Shown here: positions 44,401 through 54,400 of the stretch, piece by piece | How the letters are laid out: each line of letters opens with the position of its first letter | Numbering within the stretch: position 1 is the stretch's first letter | DNA from: Eudorina sp. 2006-703-Eu-15 | Lineage: Eukaryota; Chlorophyta; Chlorophyceae; Chlamydomonadales; Volvocaceae | Direction of reading: 5' to 3' | Length of the DNA stretch: 64,000 bases | Assembly: GCA_003117195.1 (NCBI GenBank) | Contig: BDSI01000068.1 | Location: forward strand, 616,970 to 680,969 | Notes under the pieces: model-generated | Told to the model about the DNA's origin: nothing | What the model saw: only the letters and a program-made list of their open reading frames with translations | Databases searched by the model: none | Position numbers and translations under genes: made by a program

Positions 44401-45772
44401 TTTCCGCTCCCCCGCGCCCCCTCCTCCCCCCCTCCCCCCCAGGTTGAGGACGAGAAGGGCTCTCCGACGGGCTTTGCGGACATCAAGTTCTCCAACAACG
44501 GCAACCTGCTGATGGCGGTGGTGGAGGGGCGCATCTACTTGCTTGACGCGTACAAGGTGCGGGGGAGAGGGATGGGGGGGAGGGATGGGGGGGAGGGATG
44601 GGGAGGGCGGGGGGTGGAGAGGGATGGGGGCGGGGTCTAGAGGCCGCGTGCGGTTATGGGCGGGCGGGTGGTATGAGTATGAGGCCCCCTGCCGTGGGTC
44701 GGGCCCGCAGTCGGGCAGTCGGCAGGTCAGGGGGTCCGGGACGCCCGCCCCTCACCCACGGATCTGGGTGTGCCTGGGCCAGGTGTTTTTTGGGCTAATT
44801 TCTTTAGTCAGTTTATCACCCAGGGAGCTCACTTTATCAGCGCAGCCGCCCCGGAGGTCAGGGGGTCCGCCCACCGCCTTGCCATCCGGCCCCAGCCCCT
44901 CGCCATCCTCCTCCTCCTCCTTCCCACACCCCGCCCCCACACCCCGCCCTCCACCCCCCCCGCATGCGCTGCACAGGGCACGGTGGTCAAGCGTTTCGCC
45001 AACGGCATCTCGGAAACCGGGTGTGCGGTGGAGGCGGCCATCAGCTCCGACAACCAGTACCTGCTCAGCGGTAGGCGGTAGGGGAGGGCGCGGGGGCGCG
45101 CGCTCCGGCGGGGGGCGGGGGGTTGCTCCGGCGGGGAGGCGGGGGGTTGCTCCGGCGGCCGGCGTCCCTCCCGCCTCCAAGGCGGCGCCCTGGAGGGGGG
45201 AAGGGGCGAGGTCACGGAAGCAGGCGGGGTTCCCTCCCCTCCTTAATTGGGGCCCCAGGGGCCCCTGGGCTGCTCGGGGCCTGTGGGGCTGTCGCCGCTC
45301 TAGGGTGCCAGGGTGAAACCAGAGGGGGGCGACTCCGCCACCCGTCCCCCGCCCTTCCCTGCGTGGGTCTGGATTGGAGAGGCGACCGATTGAAACGCGT
45401 GCGCGTGTGTGTATTGAGTATGTGCTGTGTTTGTTTATTGTGAGGAAATCCGCGCCAATCTTTAGGTTGACGTGTGTGTGAGTGTGTGTACATGTCTGAG
45501 AGAGGACTGTGTATGTGTATTATGTATAAAATAGGTGTGTGTGTGTGTCTGTGTCCCCCCCCCCGCCCCCGCCTCCCCCCTCAGGCTGCGATGACCGGGC
45601 CATCCGCGTCTGGCACATCGACAGCGGCCGCGAGGTGGCGGTGTGGCAGGGCCACTCGCAAGTGCCTACCTGCCTGCGCTGCTCCAATCGGAGGGTGCTG
45701 GTGGCGTCAGCCTGTACGGCGCTGGTGCTCTGGATCCCCAACCTGAAGATCCTGGAGGGCATGCCGCCCTAG
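41470..45772 (+). CDS. WDR82: WDR82/Swd2 homologue, WD40 repeat protein, complete, 9 exons
   Basis: Exons: 41470-41535, 41631-41828, 42595-42705, 43119-43172, 43440-43496, 43785-43910, 44443-44556, 44977-45070, 45585-45772. Phases agree throughout, giving 335 aa (animal WDR82 is 313). Family landmarks occur in order: GKCFKDGHQRINSMDF, DLLVTASDDDSIRVYD, SRKYGVQNVCFTHD, DKTVRLWDIRTNICQG, IIKLYDLRSYDKGPF, FSNNGNLLMAVVEGRIYLLD, AIRVWHIDSG and ASACTALVLWIP near the end. These make a seven-bladed propeller. WDR82 is a subunit of the Set1/COMPASS H3K4 methyltransferase and of PP1-type termination complexes in the nucleus. The start MAQQLALDDRVLRAMGVG is the only ATG that puts the short first exon in frame. 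Blades are interrupted by repeat-rich introns. A TGTAA signal lies 92 bp past the stop. WDR82 is well supported over other WD40 proteins by the order of these landmarks. Confidence 0.95.
42904..42941. repeat. (GT)n microsatellite
   Basis: GTGTGT tract in WDR82 intron 3. Confidence 0.85.
43672..43770. repeat. 21-bp tandem repeat
   Basis: Unit GAATGTGTATGTTTTATGTA plus C, about four copies of decreasing identity, ending just before the acceptor of WDR82 exon 6. It is T-rich on the gene strand. Confidence 0.85.
44766..44825. repeat. Dispersed intronic repeat, copy 3
   Basis: CTGGGTGTGCCTGGGCC followed by a T-rich stretch (GTTTTTTGGGCTAATTTC). It is the reverse orientation of the family at 644-704 and 63925-63984, more diverged. 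WDR82 intron 7. Confidence 0.5.
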
Positions 45773-46684
45773 GGCAGGGCAGGGGGCAGGGGGGGGGCAG
45801 GGGGCAGGGGCGTCCCCGCACCAACTGGGGCGGCAGGGACTGGGGCTGCAGCGCAGCTGCTGCTGTAAGCGGCCTGCTGCTGCTGGTAGTAGTGCCTGCA
45901 GCAGCAGTAGCAGGCTCGAACGGCTGCTGTGCGCTTGTCGCTACAGCCGGGGGCACAGGTGGTGTGGAAGGGGGCTCCCGGCGGGGAGGGGGATGATGGC
46001 GGGGGGCCCGGCGAGCTGGCTGAGGGGCGGGGCGGGAATATGCTGAGAGGCCACCCGGGAGGAGGCAGCCAGACGGACGGACGGACGGACGGACGGACGG
46101 GGGGAGCGCTGCGGTGCGGTGCCGACCGAAGCCCGCGGCCTGTGGGCCCTGTCCCGTACGGTCCCGTACCTCGATGGGGTAGCGGTTCGGGCGGCGAGAA
46201 GGGGGACGGCGGAGCGAGGCGGCGGCTGCGGACGTAGTGGTAGAGCTGTGGGGAGGAGAGGTACGACAGATCTATACGGATGTACGTCTGGTTGTACGTC
46301 TCCATCAATCTCACGAGAAGAGAACCCACCGATCCGGGGGAGGAGAGGGGAGGGGAGGGGGCCTGGCACCTCGATGGGGCGTCGATGGGGGGGCGATGGG
46401 CGAGCGGGTACGTGCGGCGGGCGGCTGTACTGTACTGGCCCGGGGAGGCGCGCTTTGTGGTTTCTGGACTGGCGTAAGGAGCTGGGGCTGGCGCTGGTGC
46501 TGGGGTTGGGAGGGGGAGGTCAAGTCAGCGCACGCAAGCGGACGGGGCGGCGGACGGCGCCCACCCCGGGGTGCGGGTGAGGGTGAGGGTGAGGGTGAGG
46601 AGCGCGCTTTACCCGGCGACCGCCTGTCGGGACGACCAACACGGACAATGGGGGGAGATGCCGTACTCGGCGCAGCGGGATGGC
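45773..46684. other. Convergent 3' intergenic region
   Basis: About 0.9 kb between the stops of WDR82 (plus) and CFAP221 (minus), holding both 3' UTRs. It includes a (GGAC)n run at about 46071-46100 and a GAGGGT run at about 46575-46599. No other gene is seen. Confidence 0.7.
45864..45868 (+). promoter_or_regulatory. Polyadenylation signal TGTAA for WDR82
   Basis: TGTAA, the usual volvocine poly(A) signal, 92 bp downstream of the WDR82 stop codon. It is the first such pentamer after the stop. Confidence 0.7.
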
Positions 46685-46938
46685 TCAGATGCCGGATTGA
46701 TTGAATCGCAGGACGGCCTCGTCTCCAGCCAGTGCTGCGGGTAGGCACAGCTCGCGGTAGCTGCCGTACACACCCACGGTCATCGCCAGCAGCTCCACAG
46801 GGGGGCGACAGCTGACGGACCGGGGGCGCATTCGGTACATCGCGAACAGTCCCCCTCCCTGCCGCCAACATCCCCCGCCCCAATCCCCAGACCAAAACAG
46901 CTGCGGCAGCCCGGGCGCGCGACTTGCTGCCTCCGCTG

Positions 46939-47020
<82 letters not shown>

Positions 47021-48432
47021 CACACTCAGTGTTTCCTGACTTACAAACACCCTAGTGTGAATCCAAGGCAACGGCACCCTTCAAGTCAACCCACCCTTCC
47101 CACCAGCAACGAGCCCCTCTCTGAGCCGTCCTCACATCCCAGGGCCCGCCAGCAACCCCTAACCACCCACCCTCCAGCCATTCACTCAAGTCCAAGTCCA
47201 CACCCAAACCCAAGGCGGCTGCACCCCACCGGCAGCGCACGGCCCCGAGTGGTGGCCCAACCGCCCCACCTCCTCGCCCCTGGCCCCCTCTCCTCTTCGT
47301 CCCCACACGTGCGCCACCACTGACTGGCCGTCAGCCCCCTCCCGGAGACAGAGACGGAGACGGGGGAAGACGAGGAGGACCGGGGCGGGAGCTGCTCCTG
47401 CGCCTCCTGCGCCTCCACACGCACAGTTGAGAGAGGCCAACCACCCCAACGGCCCAACTGCCCACAGGGAGGTGCGCCCTCACACCTCCCCACACAGGCG
47501 GGGCGGTGGGGTGGGGTGGGGATGGCGGTGGCGGTGGTGGCCGCCTCCTCAGCCCTCCTCGCCCCTCCGCTCACAGGTGCAGTGCGAAGTAGCACGGCCG
47601 CCGCAGCAGCCCGTTGTAGTCCGCCAGCTTCTGCTCCAGGCCGGCGATGGCGGCGGCGGCGGCCTCCGCCTTGGCCGCCTCCAGAGCGCTCAGGTGCCGG
47701 TCGCGGACCAGTCGGTAGCGGGCGGGGGGGTCGGGGAGCGGGGCCTGGGGGGACGGGGGACCGATGAGGGTCAGGGCCGGCGAGGTAGGGAGTTGGGGAG
47801 GGAGGGGAAGGGAAGGACGTGTGCGCGGTTTGGACGCTGTCCGCATTGACATGCCAGGGAATGGAGGGCGGAAAGGGGCGAGGGGGGGGGCGAGGGGACT
47901 AAGACAAGGCCATATCGAGGGAGGGGGACACTCAGGTGGGTGGGTGGGCGGGTGGGCGGGGAGGAATGAGAGGGGGAACCGTCAGGGTAAGAAACAAAGA
48001 GGGGTATCCGCGGATGGAAACCCCGGGGGGGGGGAGGCCGGGGGGCAATGCCGCCAGGGAGGGAGGGAAAGGTGCGGTGGGGGCGAGTGCAGGGTGTGGG
48101 GGGGATGGTGGTGGCCCTGGAAGGGTGTACGGCGGTGGCTGCCACCCGGCCGGCCGGCCGGCCGCCTTTCCGGCTCTCGAAACCCGTATCGACACCCCTC
48201 CCCCCCCCTGCGGCACGCCACGGCAAGATGAGCGCAGACGAGGCCGCACCGCCACCGTCACCGCCACCGCCGTACACACCACCATACCGTGCCGCGCCGT
48301 GCCGTACCTGCTGCGCTGCCGCCGCGGCCGCCGCGGTCGTCTCCGTACGGCTGTTGGCGGGCAGGTACCTGGCCAGCTGCTCGTCGGTGGGTACGTTGGG
48401 CTGGATCTGCGGGTGGCGGGGTGAGGGTGGGG

Positions 48433-48465
<33 letters not shown>

Positions 48466-51400
48466 GGGGTGAGGGTGAGGGTGGGGGTGAGGGGGGTGAG
48501 GGTGGGGTGAGGGTGGGGGTGAGGGTGGGGTGAGGGTGAGGGGGGTGGGGGTGAGGGTGAGGGTGGGGGTGAGGCTGAGGGTGGGGGTGAGGGTGGAGGT
48601 GGGGGTGAGGGTGGAGGTGGGGGTGAGGGTGGAGGTGGGGTTGCCTTCAGTCCTTACTGCCGCGATTCTATAACTCCGGTCTCTCACCCCTCGGCTACAC
48701 CCCGGTTTCCCCCGTCGCCCCGTCTTCCACCCCGCCCCCCCCCACACACACATACACACACCAAGGGCCGTACCTGCGGCTTGTCGTCGTCCCCCGCCTG
48801 GTCCGCCGGCAGGTCCTCCGGCTCCGGCCCCGACATCAGCCGCAGCAGCACCTCCTCCCCGCCCAGCTGCACCCCCCAGCTGTCATGGCGCGCCAGCCAC
48901 GCGTCACTCAGCGCGGGGCCGCCGCGCAGCGCCCGCACGCCGCCCGACGCCACCGCCTCGTGCGCGCCGCTCTCGTAAATGTCGTACATCCGCGGCTGGA
49001 TGACGTAATCCATGTCGTACCCCATGTCGTACGACGGCTCCGGCGCGGCGTAGATGCGCTCCAGGCCGTACCGCGTGCCGATCTCGAGGGTGATGTACGG
49101 CATGTTTTTGCAGGCGTCCGGCAGGGGCGGGTACTCGGACAGCGCCGGCACGAGGCCCGAGGGGCGCAGGCTCTCGCCCACTGCGGCCACCTCCTCGCAG
49201 GCGCCTCCCAGGAGCGGTTGGTCCAGGAGGGGCGGCAGGTAGGGGGTGAGGCCGGGGAACTCCTCGGCGCTGTAGCCCAGCAGCCGGTACTCCAGGGGGG
49301 TCTGGCGGGGGTGGGGGGGGGGAGGTGGGAGGGAGAGGGAGAGGGGGCGGGAGGAGGGGGAGCGGTTGGGAGCGGTTGACGGACGGGCCTTGACGCCTCG
49401 CATTGTGGAGGCGCCGCATTGATGACGATGATGAGGAGGATGGGCGATAGGGGGGAAGGAGGCTCCTGCTCTCTTGACCGGTTCGGGCTCGCATGACCTC
49501 CAGGGAGGTAGGGGGCCTGACCCGGCTCCGGACACACCCACACACACCCACACACACCCACCCCCAAGCCGTCACGCACTCCTGTTCTGCCTGCCTAATA
49601 ACACACCCCCAAGCCGCCGACAGTGACGGACCCAACACCCCAGCCTACCACCCTGTCTCTGGTTCCTCCACCTCTACCTCACCCCCCCCTTTTCCTGTCG
49701 GGCGCTCCCCTGTTGCCGCCCCCCTCCCTGCCCCCCTCCCCCAGTCCTCCTCAAACACACGCGACTCCCCACCTTGAGTTGGAAGGGTGCCAGCTCGTCG
49801 AAGTCGGTGTAGTGGCTGACCTCCAGGGGCGGGTGGGCCTGCGCCAGGAGGGCGGGCGGGCGGGCGGGCGGGCGGGCGGGGGGGGCACACGTTGGTCAGG
49901 TATGCAACGACGTACGAACTGGAGCCAGGGGTCGGGGGACGTGGGGGAGGGCCGCTCCCCTCCTCCCCTCCTCCCTTCTCCCCCCTCCACAGCCCCGGGT
50001 GCCCCTACCACCCCCTCCCACCGCAAGTCAGTCAGTCAGTCAGTCCGTCAGTCCGTCAGTCAGTCAGTCAGTCAGTCAGTCAGTCAGTCAGTCAGTCAGT
50101 CAGTCAGTCAGTCAGTCAGTCAGTCAGTCAGTCAGTCAGTCAGTCAGTCCTAACAGCGAAGCCGCAAGAGAGCACCCGACCGAGCCGCCGATGTGGGGAT
50201 GAACCCACCCCCCAACCCCCACCAGCCACCCACCCCCACCAGCCACCCACCCCCCACCTCCCACCCCCACCTCCCACCCCCACCACCCACCCCCACCCAC
50301 CCACCCAGCCCTCACCCCCACCCCCACCCCCACCTGGAACAACACGTCCCGGTAGAGCGGCAGCGGCCGCACCCGCACCATCTCCGGCCGCAGGTACCTG
50401 CGTCCGTACAGCCGGGGGGGGGCCCACAAGGGGGGGTCAAGAGGGGGAGGAGGGGGCGATAGGGTTCGTGCTCGGTGGGGGAGGGGCCGGGGGAAGGCGC
50501 GCGTGGGAGTGGGAGGGCAGGCCGCAGACGGCTGCACCCCTTAACCCCTCGGAGCCCCGCACCCCACCCTCACACCCACCCACCCCCGCTCTCCAACCCC
50601 CCACCACCACCACCAACCCCCTTTTTTCAATACAGACAGCGCAAGAAGGCGCCAAAGACCGATAGCTGCCGATGTTGGGATGGACGAAGACGGCGAAGCG
50701 CTTACTCCGAAGAAAGTTACCCACCCGCCCCCCACCCTCCCACCGGCCCCGCAGCCCCCCCCCCAACACACCTGGTGGGCGCCGTCCCCGGTCGGTCGCT
50801 GTCCTGCACCAGCAGCACGGGGTTGGCCGCCTCCTCCGCCAGCCTCTGCTTGTCGTACCCGAGTTGCGCTGCGGGGAAGGGAGAGAGCGGGGGCCCGCAT
50901 TCGGGAAGGAGCCCCGCGGGGGGGGGAGGGAGCCGCGGGGGAGGGGGAGGGGCGGGGGAGGGGGAGGGGCGGGGGAGGGGCGGATGAGGGAGGTTGTCGT
51001 CCCCAGTCGGGGGCCCTCGGTGACACTCAGCTCCCCCCTTCCTCCTCCGCCGGCTGCTCCTTTCCGATGACCGCCTCGCTGCCTTTCCCCGCCGCGGCGG
51101 CCTGGCCCCCTGCCTCAGCCTCAGCCTCAGCCCAGTCACCCACCACCTCCCCCCTTGGGTGACCCCTAGAACCCGGGCCCCACCCTATGTCAGTAAAGAC
51201 AGCGGAACCGCAAACCCTTATCGAATGGGTAGTAGTTCTCCGTCCCTTCCCCTCCCCTCCTCTCCCCCCTCCACCCCGCATCCTTTCCCTTCCCCTCGCC
51301 TCCCCTCCCCCCTCCTCTCCCCCCTCCAACCCCCCCTTCCCTCCTCTCACCCAGCACCTCCTTGATCCTCTCCAGCCGCTTCTGCAGCCTCAGATTGGCC

Positions 51401-54400
51401 ACCACCCGCCACACCGCCCGCATAAACAGGTCCCGAGCGCGAGTGCGCTTGGGCCAGTCACTGCCCTCAATCAGCCGCCACTCGGGGGTGAAGGCGGCAC
51501 CCGGGCGGGCCGCAGCCGCCGCCGCCGCCACCGCGGCGGGGGCTTGCGCGCCGGCGGCCGGCGCGGCCGCGGTTCCCCCCGGGATGATGCTGGTGGTAGT
51601 GGTGGCGGCGGTGGTGGCGGCGTGTGCGGCGGGGGCCGGCGGTGGGTGTGTTTGGGTCCTGGGCGGCGGCAGGTACAGCGCAGCCCCCGCCTCCACCTCC
51701 GCGGCCAGCCGGTTGGCGGCGCGGGTCTCCTCGCTGAGGCGGTGGCGGTGGTGCTGCTCGGCGCGCAGCCGCTGGATGCGGGCCACCTCCTCGGGGCTGA
51801 GCAGCTGCTGCCCCACCGCGGGGCCCGACCCGAGGGTCACTTTGCGGGAGGCCTCCTCCGCGGCGGCCAGCTGCATGCGGAACAGCGCGCCCTGGCAGCC
51901 AGAAGGGGGGCCGAGGAGAGGGTGGGGTGGGGGTTGGGGGGAGGGGGGAAGGGGAAGGGGGGGAAGGGGGGGAAGGCAATCGGTGATTTTTTTCGCCATT
52001 TCGCTGTCTTTTTCCTCCCCTCCTTTTAGGGGAGGAACGGGGGGGCGAGATTCGCGAAGGGGACGGCGCGGAGTAGGGGACGGCGAGGGGTGGGGGACGG
52101 CGAGGGGTGGGGGACGGCGAGGGGTGGGGGACGGCGAGAGGGGCAGGTAAGGGGGCGGCACCTGCGCTGGTGTGTGTTTCGACGGTCTACGACTCCCGAC
52201 CCTATATACACCCTGAAACACCTCATCGGCCCCCACGTCGCCCCCATTCCCGCTCCGAAACCACACCGCGACGCCCCACCTTGACCTCCGCTGGGATGTC
52301 GGGTCGCTCCAGGGGGTGTATCCCCTCGTCGCCCCCGGACGCTGCCAGCACCTCCGCCAGCGCCGCCTGCTGCTCCGCCAGCGCCGCCTTCTTCGCCTGT
52401 ACGGCACCTCGTACATCCTTGGTGCGCAGCCGTCCCGGCGACTGCCCCAGCACGTAGCCCACCTCCGCCGCCGTCAGCAGCAGCGTGTTTGGCACGAACA
52501 CATCAGACACGGCCGTCTCCCCCGGCTGCGGGGGGCCCTTGGGGGGGCGGCTGCGGATGGGGCCGTCAGTACGGCAGTCCCGTTCGGCGACGCGCTCGAT
52601 GCGCTGAAGGTCCAGGTAGGCCGTGTAGGCGTCGCCGTTGCCCGCGCCTGGGCCGGTTCAAGAGGTGGGTGGGTGGGGAGCGGGGAGCATTGTACGGCAT
52701 GAACGTGTGTAAGGGAGGGCCCCCCGTGTGTGGGGGGGCGGGAGGAAGGAGGGCATTGCCGTACTGGGTGCCATGGGAAGGCGGCACAGTCCATCCGCCC
52801 GAACCCAAACTGGAAAAAAGGCCCTCGAACCCCACCCCCCAAATACAACTCAAGGACCCCTCCCTGCAGCTCCGGCTGCCCCGCCCACCGCCCACCTACC
52901 CGCACCCACACAGCCCCACCCCCCCACCTCCTCTCAGCATGCCTCCGCCCCGGTTGACGGGCAGCTCCTTGTCCGAGGGCTGGATGGCCTGTGCGGGGAG
53001 CGAGGGGGAGCGAGGGGGAGAGGGAAGGGATGGGGTTTCCGGGGGGGAGGAGGGAAAGGGGGGAGGAGGGAAAGGGGGGAGGAGGAGGAGGAGGAGGGGG
53101 AGGGGAAGGGGAGGGGAGGGGGAGGGGGAGGGGGAGGGGAAGGGGGGGGGGAAGGGGGAGGGGAAGGGGGGGGGAAGGAGGAGGAGGGGGAGGGGGAGGG
53201 GGAGGGGGAGGGAATCATGCATGTCCACATGTGTTATGAGAGGATGGAGCGGGGTTGCGCCTGTGTGTATCATCAGTTCATGCGGGGAGGGCGGGGAGGA
53301 GATAGCTGTCTTCATTGACGTAAGGGGGAGGCAGTAGCGAATCCGCGAGGATTAGATCCACAGGAGGGGGGAGGAGGGGGGAGGAGTGTGTAGTCCATAC
53401 GTCGCGCTTCCCCTTTCGCAACCAACCCGCGCCTAGGCCTGGGCATGGGCCTGGTTTCAGTTTTCAACCTTCCCCCTAGCCCCGGCCCCAGCCCCAGCCT
53501 CACCACAACGCCGTCCAGCTGCTCCATCGTCAGCGGCCGCCGCCACTGCCGGCCGCCGCCGCCGCCGCCGGTGCCGCCCCCTCCGTTGGCGCGATTCCCC
53601 GGCGCCACCTCCTCCGACTCATCTGCCTCCTCCTCCTCATCATCATCATCATCCGGACGGCGCCCTCGCCCGCGGGTGCTGCGCCCCGGCCCCCCGTTGG
53701 CCGTCCCCCCCGCCGCAGCCGCCGCCTTCGACCCTGGTCCCGCCGCTGCCCCCTTTGCCGCGCCTGTTCCCCTCGCCGCCGCGCCTGTCCCCATGATGCC
53801 CAGGGCCGTGTCCCTGGCCGCCCCCGGCCATCCCGAGCCCGTCAGGACGCACTGCACCGGCCGGGAGTTGAACTCGGCGATGCGGACCTGGGGAGGGCAG
53901 CCGGCGGTCAGGAGGTGGCCCCAGCGGGGACGGGTGGTTAGCTAAAGGTGGTTAGCTAAAGGTGGTTAGCTACAGGTAGTTAGTTAAAGGTGGTTAGCTA
54001 CAGGTGGTTAGCTACAGGTGGTTAGCTACAGGTGGTTAGCTACAGGTGGTAAGCTGGTGGAATAATGATGCCCAGAACCCGGTCGCGCAGAGGACTTGTT
54101 GAGCAAGGGGATTGCGGAGTTGGTGGGCTTGGGGCGGGCTGGGGCGGCGGTGTGGTGGCGGTTTGAGGGCACGGCACGGCACGGCACGGCGCGACCTGTC
54201 CTGTCCTGTCCTGGGTGCAACCCGGCCCAGCACCGGCACCAGCACCAGCACCGGCAGACATCCCTCCCCCGCTGTCCACAGCCCCACACAGACCCGCAAA
54301 CCCCGTTGCCACGCGCCCGGCCTTGTGGCCCCGATGGCCCCCCACGGCTCCACGACCCCCCTGACCGGACTCCACCCCTCTCGCACGCAACCACGAGCAG

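Noticed and set aside
47571..47575. TGA as the stop codon of CFAP221 in exon 15
   Set aside because: The same bases form a GTGAGC donor. Splicing to 46811 is phase-correct and adds a protein-like final exon. The alternative stop cannot be fully excluded.
48420..48640. GGGTGA array considered as interstitial telomere
   Set aside because: Volvocine telomeres are TTTTAGGG. This array is a simple intronic repeat.
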